A stretch of 37,477 nucleotides of DNA, taken from NCBI GenBank assembly GCA_014872655.1, contig WHHJ01000013.1, positions 1-37,477 on the forward strand. The letters run 5' to 3'. The translations under genes and the position numbers were made by a program. Position 1 is the first letter of the stretch; each line of letters begins with the position of its first letter. The stretch comes from Clostridia bacterium. Lineage in GTDB: Bacteria > Bacillota > Clostridia > Oscillospirales > UBA644. A model generated the notes under the pieces. The model did not search any database and was not told the DNA's origin. It saw only the letters and a program-made list of their open reading frames with translations. This document shows positions 24,728 to 32,246 of the stretch, in pieces.

Positions 24728-26185
24728 ATGCAGACGGCCCCAAAAAGTATTGTCCGGAATTCTTTTTATAATTTGGCGTACAAGGGAATCAATATTTTAT
24801 TCCCGATGATTTGTACCATTTATGTTACGCGAATTTTATTGGCACAGGGAATTGGAAAAATTGCATCTGCTCAAAACATTGCAGAGTATTTTACCTTATT
24901 GGCTGCTTTAGGATTGCCGACCTACGGAACCAAAACGGTTGCCTGTGTAAAAAAAAACAAAAACCAACTAAGCACAACCTTTACAGAACTTTTTACCATC
25001 AATTTTATTTCTACTTCGGTTTGTATCGTCGGGTATGTGCTGGTTCTTTTTTGTGTGCCGCCGTTTAGAGCGCAGCTGCCGATTTATGGGGCGGCGGGGC
25101 TTGTACTGGCCTTTCAGTATTTGAATACAGAATGGCTGTTTCAGGGCTTAGAAGAGTATCGGTACATTATGTTGCGCAACTTCATTTTTAAGACAGCATT
25201 TTTAATTTTTATCTTTCTGTTTGTAAGAGATCAAGACGATTTGGTTGCTTATCTTTTGATTTATGGGTTTTCGGTAGGTGCCAGTCACTTGGTCAATTTA
25301 GTTTATGCGTGTCGATTTGTCCGATTTACAACTCGTAACGGATTGTCCTTACGCAAACATCTTTCTCCCATTTTATCTTTACTGGCTGCAACGATTGCCA
25401 TTGAGTTGTATACACTGATGGATATTACATTTTTAACTTTTATTCACGGAGATTCGGCGGTAGGTTATTATACTACAGGATATAAGGTTATTCGGGTTGT
25501 AAGGACGCTGATCGTTGCGGTTTGTGCTGTTTTTTTGCCTCGCATTAGTTTTTATATGAAAGAAAAGATGCATCAGGCTTATCATAAACTGATTGCGGTT
25601 GGAATAAAAATTTTATTGACGTTGACCATTCCGGCCGCAATTGGTATTTTTCTTGTGGCAGATGATATGATTCCCATTTTATTTGGACCCGCGTTTGAGG
25701 CGTCTGTGCCGATTGCACGCATTACCAGCCTTTCTGTGGTGTCTGTGACTTTAAGCAACTTTTTAGGATATCAGGTATTGGCGGCGTTTGATCAGGAAAA
25801 AAAGATTCTGTATTCTACTTTATTAGGCGCCGCCGTTAATTTTGTGCTGAACTTTTTGCTGGTGTTTGAGTTCGGTGCAATAGGCGTTGCGATTGCATCC
25901 GTTCTCTCGGAGTGCGGCGTGGCAGCAATCCAGATATTCTGGGTTCGTAAGTATGTACGGTTTTGTTGGAAAGGCAAAGACGTGTTTTGTTTGGTCTTAT
26001 CCACACTTTTCATGTCAATCAGCGTTTTGATTGTAAAATTTGCGCTGCCTTTTTCAGTTCTTCGACTTGGCGCGGAATGTTTAGCCGGAATGCTTATTTT
26101 TATTGGAGTCAATTTTTTATTGAAGAATGAGTTGTTTATGGATGCATGGCAACGGATTAAACACAAAAAGAGTAAAACGAAATAA
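24728..26185 (+). CDS. wzx: Wzx-type polysaccharide flippase
   Basis: A 485-aa MATE/MVF-like membrane protein with about 12-14 hydrophobic helices, of the polysaccharide biosynthesis (PST) family. Typical features are the N-terminal KSIVRNSFYNLAYKGINILF, the second-helix region RILLAQGIGKIASAQN, and the TLMDITFLTFIHGDSAVGYY motif of Gram-positive flippases. It moves the completed undecaprenyl-linked repeat unit across the membrane. The gene starts 2 bp after the preceding GT4 gene. The lysine-rich C-terminus is cytoplasmic. Confidence 0.93.
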   Translation: MQTAPKSIVRNSFYNLAYKGINILFPMICTIYVTRILLAQGIGKIASAQNIAEYFTLLAALGLPTYGTKTVACVKKNKNQLSTTFTELFTINFISTSVCIVGYVLVLFCVPPFRAQLPIYGAAGLVLAFQYLNTEWLFQGLEEYRYIMLRNFIFKTAFLIFIFLFVRDQDDLVAYLLIYGFSVGASHLVNLVYACRFVRFTTRNGLSLRKHLSPILSLLAATIAIELYTLMDITFLTFIHGDSAVGYYTTGYKVIRVVRTLIVAVCAVFLPRISFYMKEKMHQAYHKLIAVGIKILLTLTIPAAIGIFLVADDMIPILFGPAFEASVPIARITSLSVVSVTLSNFLGYQVLAAFDQEKKILYSTLLGAAVNFVLNFLLVFEFGAIGVAIASVLSECGVAAIQIFWVRKYVRFCWKGKDVFCLVLSTLFMSISVLIVKFALPFSVLRLGAECLAGMLIFIGVNFLLKNELFMDAWQRIKHKKSKTK

Positions 26186-26199
26186 ACATGGAGGAGTCA

Positions 26200-27303
26200 A
26201 TGCCTAAAATATTGCTTGTGTTTGGGACCCGTCCGGAGGCTGTGAAAATGTGCCCATTGGTAGCGGAATTAAAAACCAGAAAAGAAGCGCAAACATGGGT
26301 TTGCGTAACGGGTCAGCATCGTCAGATGTTGGACCAGGTGTTACGTGTTTTTCGAATTGCTCCGGATTATGATTTATCCGTAATGAAAAGCAGGCAGACC
26401 TTGTTTGATGTGACTGCCGGCGTATTATCTGGTATGTACCCTGTTTTACAGCAGGTGCACCCGGATGTGTTGGTGGTACATGGCGATACGACAACGACGT
26501 TTGCCGCCGCGTTAGCCGGATTTTATTGCCAAATTCCGGTCGCACATGTGGAAGCGGGATTGCGGACTTATGATTTGTCGTCGCCTTATCCCGAGGAATT
26601 CAATCGTCAGGCTGTCGGGATGTTGTCGGCCTTTCATTTTGCTCCTACCGAAACCGCGCGGAATCATTTAATTCAAGAGGGCCGTGATCCGCAGCGGATT
26701 TATGTAACAGGGAACACCGCCATTGACGCCTTAAAAACAACGGTACTTTCTCATTACCGTCATCCATATTTGGATTGGGCAGAAGACAGTCGTCTTCTTT
26801 TAGTAACCGCCCATCGGCGAGAAAATTTGGGAACGCCCATGCGGCACATGTTTCGGGCTATTCGCCGGGTGATCGGGAGGTATCAAGACTGCAAAGTTCT
26901 TTATCCCATTCATATGAATCCAGTTGTGCGAAATATTGCGGAGGAGGAACTTCGCGGCTGTGACCGGATTCGTTTAATAGAACCGTTGGAAGTTTTGGAC
27001 TTTCACAATTTCTTGGCTCGTTGTTATCTTGTCTTAACAGACAGCGGAGGTATTCAGGAAGAAGCCCCCGCATTAGGAAAACCTGTTTTGGTCATGCGGG
27101 ATACTACCGAACGTCCTGAAGGCGTACATTCCGGAGCGCTGCGGCTTGTTGGAACGGATGAAGAACGAATTTATCAAGCCGTTTGTTCTCTTTTAGACCA
27201 TGAAGAGGAATACCACAAGATGAGCCATGCAGTGAATCCGTACGGGGATGGGTTTGCCTGCAAGCGAATTGCTGATGTTTTGTGCCAAAAAGATCTTTTT
27301 TGA
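26200..27303 (+). CDS. wecB: UDP-N-acetylglucosamine 2-epimerase (non-hydrolysing)
   Basis: Interconverts UDP-GlcNAc and UDP-ManNAc, the substrate for the WecC encoded in the same operon. The 367-aa protein has the family signatures in order: FGTRPEAVKMCPL, VCVTGQHRQMLDQ, VHGDTTTTFAAALA, VEAGLRTYD, PYPEEFNRQ, VTGNTAIDA, TAHRRENLG, LTDSGGIQEEAPALGKPVLV and RDTTERPE. All are found in non-hydrolysing WecB/MnaA. ATG 26200 is chosen because GGAGGAG lies 3-9 nt upstream; ATG at 26188 precedes that site. It is the last gene of the operon. UDP-ManNAc can also feed wall teichoic acid linkage units, so a second cellular role is possible. Confidence 0.96.
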   Translation: MPKILLVFGTRPEAVKMCPLVAELKTRKEAQTWVCVTGQHRQMLDQVLRVFRIAPDYDLSVMKSRQTLFDVTAGVLSGMYPVLQQVHPDVLVVHGDTTTTFAAALAGFYCQIPVAHVEAGLRTYDLSSPYPEEFNRQAVGMLSAFHFAPTETARNHLIQEGRDPQRIYVTGNTAIDALKTTVLSHYRHPYLDWAEDSRLLLVTAHRRENLGTPMRHMFRAIRRVIGRYQDCKVLYPIHMNPVVRNIAEEELRGCDRIRLIEPLEVLDFHNFLARCYLVLTDSGGIQEEAPALGKPVLVMRDTTERPEGVHSGALRLVGTDEERIYQAVCSLLDHEEEYHKMSHAVNPYGDGFACKRIADVLCQKDLF

Positions 27304-27309
27304 AATGAT

Positions 27310-27343
27310 AAAAACAGGCAGAGAAAATTCTCTGCCTGTTTTT
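27310..27343. terminator. Bidirectional terminator between wecB and the convergent membrane protein gene
   Basis: A 15-bp stem (27310-27324 and 27329-27343) with an AAAT loop and flanking A and T runs on both sides, 6 bp after the wecB stop. It overlaps the last codons of the minus-strand gene. Confidence 0.88.
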
Positions 27344-28127
27344 ATTTTTTTGATAGTTTTTGAAGATTGTTTTCTTGTAGTCGTTCTAAAAACGAAAGGG
27401 GGCGGGTCCGTCTGGTTAACTGTTCGGTAAATTTGCAGGTAACGGCAAGGAATATTAAATAAATATAAGGCATCCCTAAATTAGTTTCTAATAGAGAATT
27501 GACAACCAGTGTGAGTAATTTATCTGTAAAACTTTCAAATCCGGCGCTTCGAATGCCTCCTAACAGCAGTGCGGCTTCCCAACAAAACTGGACAAAGATG
27601 CCGATGAAAAGAAGCCAGGGAATATGAAATCGGTTTTCTTTCTGTTTTTGGAACACGTTCCAAACAATCAATCCCGCATACCCGATGAATAGAATGACTG
27701 CCATATACCCGTGATAGGCTCCGGTTGTGCGCTGAATAATGACAGGCAGTGTACTGTGCCCGAACGTTTGCGTGATCAACGGGCAACAGATCCACCACGC
27801 AATAATCAGCGTTGACCATTCCAATAGATATCGGTCTTTAGAAAGAAAAAGCCAAATCCATGCAAAATTCGTAAATCCGTAACTGATCGACATCCAAAGC
27901 AGAACCCAGAATAAACTGTACCCGTTAAAAATTTCGCGTGATCCGCATAATAGGTGAAAAATGCCGTAGTCTACAATCATGTATACGATCCCGAACACCG
28001 CGCCTACAATGACGGTCATGTATCGTTTTTTTATCAGTAGAAGAATGGCAAAGAATATTAAAAAAGCAATATCCAGCCAAATGTACAGGGGATCAAATTG
28101 TCTTCTTGCAATAATCTCGGACATCAT
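27342..28127 (-). CDS. Multi-pass membrane protein of unknown function
   Basis: A 261-aa hydrophobic protein with about seven predicted helices, rich in Trp and aromatic residues (WLDIAFLIFFAILLL, FWVLLWMSISYGFTNFAWIW). No known family motif was recognised. ATG at 28127 (MMSEIIARR) is chosen because GAAAGGA lies just upstream; the frame extends further upstream to 28259 without a ribosome site. It lies 92 bp downstream of the broken GH28-like gene on the same strand and could be cotranscribed with it. It does not resemble the polysaccharide genes that converge on it. Confidence 0.65.
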   Translation of the reverse strand: MMSEIIARRQFDPLYIWLDIAFLIFFAILLLIKKRYMTVIVGAVFGIVYMIVDYGIFHLLCGSREIFNGYSLFWVLLWMSISYGFTNFAWIWLFLSKDRYLLEWSTLIIAWWICCPLITQTFGHSTLPVIIQRTTGAYHGYMAVILFIGYAGLIVWNVFQKQKENRFHIPWLLFIGIFVQFCWEAALLLGGIRSAGFESFTDKLLTLVVNSLLETNLGMPYIYLIFLAVTCKFTEQLTRRTRPLSFLERLQENNLQKLSKK

Positions 28128-28219
28128 AAAATCCTTTCGTGTAATCAAAATATGTAATGTAGAATATCCTTGCTTGAAAAAATAAGGTTGTAAAACAATT
28201 AATACAGCTTGATATCGTG

Positions 28220-29149
28220 TTATGGTGCAAATGTTACAGAACAACTGTTTAGGTCGCAAAGAAAGAATTCTGAAAGATTTTTTTCAGACAAAACGACTTC
28301 GTTTGCTGTCACGTTTTTTAAGACAACAGCAATTTGATTGGTATTATTTGTCGCTTTTAACTGAGATTCTGTTCCGGCTTGATACGAGATGTTTTCAAAT
28401 ACAATGTTTTTCATCTGCGTCTCTTTTCGGTCCGGATTCAATACCGTTAAATTGATTGCCCGGGCTGCGTCGTAACCGATTTGAATGTTTCGGAAAGTGA
28501 TGTCCCGTACATTACCTTTCCCTGTTTCCGAAATGATAACCAAACTGCCAATTCGGTCGTAATCCCAATCGCCGTCTCGGGTAATCACCGTACAGTTTTC
28601 GAAGGTTACATTTTGGATGTCGAATTCGATTTCTCCTGTAATGCCAAAGCCGCGTGCTTTGGATGCCCATGCTGTATTATCGGAAAAAAGAATGTTTTCT
28701 GCCGGAGCATCTTCTGCAGCCCCCAACGTTTTTACACTAAAGCAGTCATCGCCTGTTCGAACAAAACAATGCGATATGGTTGCATTTTTACTGTTGCAGA
28801 TGTTAATGCCGTCACTGTTAATTCGGGACCCTAAAATCGTTACCCCGTCAATTGTAATTCCCTCTACTCGATAAACATATATATTCCAGTTCCCACTGTT
28901 GAGTAGTGTGACGTCCTTTATCGTTAGGTTCTTCCCGTTTATAAAATTCATGCCATTTCGCTCATGCAAATCTAATCGAGACATATCAATGATTCCGTGT
29001 CCGGCAATCGTTACATTCTCAAACTGGTTTGCGTCAATAACGCCATAGCGTCCGGTTGTTTCCTCATCGGATTTTGTTTCGTCTTCTGCACTGTTTATAT
29101 CATGAACATGCTTTGCCAGAAGATAGGCACCTTTTTTCAAGTATAACAC
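28220..29149 (-). CDS. GH28-like right-handed beta-helix protein, C-terminal part (frameshifted gene)
   Basis: The C-terminal ~309 residues of a parallel beta-helix protein. Repeated coils are evident (FENVTIAGHGIIDMSRLD, NLTIKDVTLLNSGNWNIYV, GITIDGVTILGSRINSDGIN). The set NSDGINI, TGDDCFSVK and GFGITGE parallels the NTDG, GDDC and GHG catalytic motifs of GH28 polygalacturonases, with His of GHG replaced. No start codon with a ribosome site exists near 29149. In the same frame the coding sequence extends upstream through GAENVTIFEPGIHEPKYL as far as 29280, where it meets the preceding ORF out of frame. This is therefore the distal half of one gene broken by a single-base change, not a separate gene. 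Confidence 0.75.
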   Translation of the reverse strand: MLYLKKGAYLLAKHVHDINSAEDETKSDEETTGRYGVIDANQFENVTIAGHGIIDMSRLDLHERNGMNFINGKNLTIKDVTLLNSGNWNIYVYRVEGITIDGVTILGSRINSDGINICNSKNATISHCFVRTGDDCFSVKTLGAAEDAPAENILFSDNTAWASKARGFGITGEIEFDIQNVTFENCTVITRDGDWDYDRIGSLVIISETGKGNVRDITFRNIQIGYDAARAINLTVLNPDRKETQMKNIVFENISYQAGTESQLKATNNTNQIAVVLKNVTANEVVLSEKNLSEFFLCDLNSCSVTFAP

Positions 29150-29274
29150 AGAATTGCTATCTAATTTTAAATATTTCGGTTCGTGTATTCCGGGTTCAAA
29201 AATAGTTACATTTTCGGCTCCGTATAAGTCTATGTATTGTTGAATTTCTGCATTTTCGTCAGATATAGGCTGAT

Positions 29275-29805
29275 TTAAACGGTACAGCTATAGTCAGCGC
29301 CCGGAAATCTTGTCATAAAGGTATAAGTACCGTATTCTGTCAGAGTCGCTGTTAGAGTTTTATCGATAGCAGATAAATTGGTGTTCCCGGGATTTGGAAA
29401 GATGCGAGGCTCCAAAATCGTCGCCATAGAGGTAAGAGATAACTGAACCGGTTGCTGCGACAAATCCGTTTCAAAAGAGCAAAAACTGTGAATAACGCCG
29501 GCATTCGCAATCCCGCTATAAACAGCAGCTGCGTAAGAGGGAATAGAAACTCCGTTTGCGGTTACCGTAAAATATGGATCCACAATGATTCCCTCATGTT
29601 GTAGCCCTCGGTTAGATAAATAATCATTGGTGGTTGGGATCATACCTGTATATCTGCGGATACTGGGATATCCTAATTGCTGGTAGGTCTGTGCCTGTTC
29701 CCATACATCCGGGAAAACTGTATGTCTTGTAACATGGCAGCCGGAAAAAAAGATTACAAAAATTTGAATCCAAACAATTAAAAAACAGATTTTCTTTTTT
29801 CTCAT
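29275..29805 (-). CDS. Lipoprotein signal and N-terminal part of the frameshifted GH28-like gene
   Basis: Encodes 176 aa beginning with a Lys-rich start, a hydrophobic segment and a lipobox-like FFSGC, indicating a lipid-anchored surface protein. The rest is beta-rich (DPYFTVTANGVSIPSYAAAV), as in the N-terminal domain that precedes the helix in GH28- and dextranase-like proteins. The frame ends abruptly at 29275 after ADYSCTV. Restoring one T in the coding TTT run (29277-29279) would read through as CTVLNQPISDENAEIQ into the beta-helix part, giving one protein of about 528 aa. GGGAGGG precedes the ATG and a consensus promoter lies 25 bp upstream. Confidence 0.75.
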   Translation of the reverse strand: MRKKKICFLIVWIQIFVIFFSGCHVTRHTVFPDVWEQAQTYQQLGYPSIRRYTGMIPTTNDYLSNRGLQHEGIIVDPYFTVTANGVSIPSYAAAVYSGIANAGVIHSFCSFETDLSQQPVQLSLTSMATILEPRIFPNPGNTNLSAIDKTLTATLTEYGTYTFMTRFPGADYSCTV

Positions 29806-29830
29806 CTTTTTCCCTCCCTTTTATAGAAGA

Positions 29831-29859
29831 ATTATATAATACATGTTTGCGTTTGTCAA
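29831..29859 (-). promoter_or_regulatory. Consensus sigma-A promoter of the GH28-like gene
   Basis: Minus strand perfect TTGACA (29854-29859), a 17-nt spacer and a perfect TATAAT (29831-29836). Confidence 0.9.
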
Positions 29860-29895
29860 TCATGAGCTGATTTTATCGAGGAAGGGTTGAAAAAA

Positions 29896-29929
29896 ACGGC
29901 ACATCAAATCATCTGATTTTTTGTGCCGT
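29896..29929 (-). terminator. Terminator of the GH110-like gene
   Basis: Nested inverted repeats: an outer 8-bp stem (29896-29903 and 29922-29929) and an inner 6-bp stem (29906-29911 and 29914-29919). Reading on the minus strand they are followed by seven T's. Confidence 0.8.
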
Positions 29930-29958
29930 AAATAAGAAAAGAAGTTTATCGTTTTATC

Positions 29959-31590
29959 TTATGGGATTTGTTGCTCGGACGATATACAATCGCAGTCCAC
30001 CTGAGTGCAATCAATGATTTCTACCGGTGTTTCGGCCGCGAGAACCCGGTTTCGATACATTTTTAACCCGCAAGTGTTTCGGACAAAAATACCGCACCTG
30101 GACCGGGGCGTATCAATGATGTTATCCTCAATCGTGATATGAAAAATACTCTGACCTCGGCTTTGAGGGCTATCCGCTTTTACGCAGATTCCTCCTACGT
30201 CCCAGCCGTCACACCCGCAGTTCGATATCAAGTTGTGCCGGATCGTGATGTCTGCCGGGCAAACGCCCTCAGACCAGGCCGCTTCTGCGGCAATCTGGAT
30301 GGCTGTGCCGAAGATATCCAAAAAATAATTGTTTTCAACCACCGCGCCGCGGGTTTTGAGCAGGACGCCTCTTGCAAAATGTGAACGTGCCGTACATCCT
30401 GTAATTTCAACAAAGGGTAGCCGTGTGATATCTGACAGTACCAGATTTTCCGTGTTATCCGGTAAATCGTGATCCAGTGTAATTTTACACATCCATTTCT
30501 CCGGCAGCGGGACGCAGTCAACGACGGTATATTGATCCACAGTTTGGAGCGTGTTTTTATCTGTCAGTTCCAAAGTGTCTCCCACATCGGGATAATCCAG
30601 TGATTGTGCGTGCGTTCCGTCCGGTGTTTGTTCCTGAATATAGCAGATATTATTATTCTCACGTCGAATGATCGCCTGATAGTAGTTGTGAATATTGGTA
30701 AAATCATCGCCCTGAGAATCAAACAGGCAGTTTTCTATACGGATTTTTCCCTTGATCGAGGTGAAATGTGTTGCGTCCGTGTTGACCGAATAGTGGTAAC
30801 CGCATGCGGGAACAACGGCCAATCGCCGCAGCGTAATATTTTCACTGCGATTGCCTACGATGCCCATTCCGGGTTGACTGTGCAGGGTCACGTCCGTAAG
30901 GGTGATGTCTTTTGCATTTTCTATCAGCACGGCGGGACGGGAATGATAGGTGTGTATGGTGTGCCACAAAAGCCCTTTTTTTACCGGACCGCTGACAAAC
31001 ATTTTTACGTGGAGGCTGTCCAGAACTTCGCGTTTTCCGGCGCCAATGAAATGGAGATGTTGATTTTGTTGTATATCGTAAAAATGTTCGCGCAGGCTCA
31101 ACGGGGTACCTTTTTCTACAGGGCAGTCCTCGTCCATGGTAATAATAATTTCGGAAATCCCGTCTTGAAGCGGAGTGACCTGAGTAACTGTGCCTCGGCT
31201 GAAAGGCTTTCGTTTATGATCGATGGTGATTCCGCAAAGCTCTATATTTTCGCAATCGGTCAGCGAAATCGGTTCCATAAACCCGTCTACTAAAATCGTT
31301 GCGCCGTATCCGATGAGTTTTGTGTTTTTCTGCCCCGCAAAACAGATCCCTTTTGTGTAGTCAAACTGGGGATGAAACATAATAGGCTGTGGATTTTGTC
31401 CATAGTCTCCGCGCATCACGGCAGTCTGTGTTCTTCTTGCAAGGTCGCTGGTAATCACATAGACTCCGGGTTCTACAATCAAAGTTGTCCCAGGATGATT
31501 TTTCAAATAGGACATCGCCGCCGCAAACGCTTCCGTGTCATCCGCAGATTTGTTTGGACGAAAATGAGAAAACGAAATTGTGTTTGACAT
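29959..31590 (-). CDS. GH110-like right-handed beta-helix glycosidase
   Basis: A 543-aa parallel beta-helix protein resembling GH110 alpha-1,3-galactosidases. It starts with an ADDTEAFAAAMSYLKNHPG segment typical of beta-helix enzymes. Helix coils follow (NTKLIGYGATILVDG, DITLTDVTLHSQPGMGIV, NITLRRLAVVPA), then the GH110-like VNTDATHF and LFDSQGDDFTNIHNYY blocks, the latter near residue 294 with the paired Asp. GH110 enzymes remove terminal alpha-1,3-linked galactose, for example from blood group B glycans. No signal peptide is seen from the chosen start at 31590, which has GGAG 9 nt upstream, so the enzyme is probably cytoplasmic. The longer frame to 31674 lacks a ribosome site and adds no secretion signal. 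Exact substrate unproven. Confidence 0.83.
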   Translation of the reverse strand: MSNTISFSHFRPNKSADDTEAFAAAMSYLKNHPGTTLIVEPGVYVITSDLARRTQTAVMRGDYGQNPQPIMFHPQFDYTKGICFAGQKNTKLIGYGATILVDGFMEPISLTDCENIELCGITIDHKRKPFSRGTVTQVTPLQDGISEIIITMDEDCPVEKGTPLSLREHFYDIQQNQHLHFIGAGKREVLDSLHVKMFVSGPVKKGLLWHTIHTYHSRPAVLIENAKDITLTDVTLHSQPGMGIVGNRSENITLRRLAVVPACGYHYSVNTDATHFTSIKGKIRIENCLFDSQGDDFTNIHNYYQAIIRRENNNICYIQEQTPDGTHAQSLDYPDVGDTLELTDKNTLQTVDQYTVVDCVPLPEKWMCKITLDHDLPDNTENLVLSDITRLPFVEITGCTARSHFARGVLLKTRGAVVENNYFLDIFGTAIQIAAEAAWSEGVCPADITIRHNLISNCGCDGWDVGGICVKADSPQSRGQSIFHITIEDNIIDTPRSRCGIFVRNTCGLKMYRNRVLAAETPVEIIDCTQVDCDCISSEQQIP

Positions 31591-31795
31591 AAAGCAAAAC
31601 TCCGTATGATTTGATAAATTTATTTTTAAATCCAGTGGGTGAAAAGAAGGATGAATTTCACTTTTCAAGAGCATATCTTTTTAATTAGAATAGATATGAT
31701 TTTAGTTTGTTTTAAAAGCGCAAGAATTTGACAATGTTCGTTTTAAAGAAACAATGTTAAAATTTTATTCTTTTACCGTTAAAAAAACAATAAAA
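31591..31795. other. Intergenic region upstream of the GH110-like gene
   Basis: No gene is visible. AT-rich DNA contains direct repeats ACAATGTT at 31731 and 31751 (20 bp apart) and GTTTGTTTTAAAAG/GTTCGTTTTAAAG at 31705 and 31736. They lie in the expected promoter region of the GH110-like gene and may be operator sites. Confidence 0.4.
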
Positions 31796-31828
31796 ATAAC
31801 GCCGACTCCAATTTAGGAGTCAGTGTTA
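31796..31828 (-). terminator. Second hairpin downstream of tRNA-Pro
   Basis: A 13-bp stem (31797-31809 and 31816-31828) with two positions that pair only as G-U in RNA, loop of 6 nt. On the minus strand it is followed by a T-rich tract, so it acts as a backup terminator. Confidence 0.65.
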
Positions 31829-31891
31829 TGCTGTCTCCGGGCACTAAAAAAGATGCCGAACTCATTGGTTGACCAATTAAACATAAAAACA

Positions 31892-31924
31892 ACGCTGAAC
31901 CCAAAAATAAATTGGGTCCAGCGT
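31892..31924 (-). terminator. Terminator of tRNA-Pro
   Basis: A 12-bp stem (31892-31903 and 31913-31924) with one non-Watson-Crick position. It begins 6 nt after the tRNA CCA end and is followed by TTGTTTTT on the minus strand. Confidence 0.8.
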
Positions 31925-31929
31925 CACGC

Positions 31930-32005
31930 TGGTCGGAGTGACAGGATTTGAACCTGCGGCATCGAAGTCCCAAACTTCGCGCGCTACCAGCTGCGCCACA
32001 CCCCG
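31930..32005 (-). tRNA. tRNA-Pro (anticodon UGG), CCA encoded
   Basis: A 73-nt cloverleaf (32005 to 31933) plus an encoded CCA (31932-31930). The acceptor arms are CGGGGTG/CACTCCG with one G-U pair. The D-arm is GCGC/GCGC. The anticodon stem is CGAAG/CTTCG with loop TTTGGGA, giving anticodon TGG. The T-arm is GCAGG-TTCAAAT-CCTGT with one G-U pair. It is transcribed from the promoter at 32177-32205 after a long leader. Confidence 0.96.
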
Positions 32006-32011
32006 ATATTC

Positions 32012-32170
32012 TGTTTTATGCAATAAAGGCCAATGGGGTTCCTATAAAACCGAGTCTGTTTTATTGCGTGTAATGCAGAACTTCTGCTGTGAAAAAGATC
32101 GGATAAGCATTTTTTAGCCGATTACGAAATCTTAATAGGGAAGCCTGCTCTAAGTCAACATATCGTTGAC
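32012..32170 (-). ncRNA. Candidate structured leader RNA upstream of tRNA-Pro
   Basis: About 165 nt separate the predicted transcription start from the tRNA. The minus strand begins exactly with a hairpin, GTCAAC-GATAT-GTTGAC (32170-32154). It then contains ATCGG...CCGAT, GCAGAA-G-TTCTGC, and a GCAATAAA...TTTATTGC stem enclosing GGTT...AACC. No ORF or known riboswitch motif was recognised. It may be an unusually long tRNA precursor leader or an independent small RNA. Confidence 0.4.
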
Positions 32171-32176
32171 TGTACT

Positions 32177-32205
32177 ATTATAGCAAAAATCGTGTTCAGT
32201 GTCAA
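32177..32205 (-). promoter_or_regulatory. Consensus sigma-A promoter of the tRNA-Pro transcript
   Basis: Minus strand perfect TTGACA (32200-32205), a 17-nt spacer and a perfect TATAAT (32177-32182). Confidence 0.92.
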
Positions 32206-32217
32206 TGCCTTAAATAG

Positions 32218-32246
32218 AAAAAAAGCAGGGAACCCCTGCTTTTTTT
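32218..32246 (-). terminator. Terminator of the comEC-holA-rnmV-femAB operon
   Basis: A 13-bp stem (32218-32230 and 32234-32246) with an AAC loop and seven T's on the minus strand. It starts immediately after the stop codon at 32247. Confidence 0.9.

Noticed and set aside
30604..31293. 229-aa frame on the plus strand
   Set aside because: It is fully antisense to the GH110-like gene, and its translation has no recognisable domain.
31779..31973. 64-aa minus-strand frame running through the tRNA and its terminators
   Set aside because: It reads through a tRNA and two terminator hairpins, so it is not a gene.
32012..32170. 6S RNA or a known riboswitch as identity of the tRNA-Pro leader
   Set aside because: I could not form the long rod with central bubble of 6S RNA, and no conserved riboswitch or T-box sequence was recognised, so it is left as an unassigned structured RNA.
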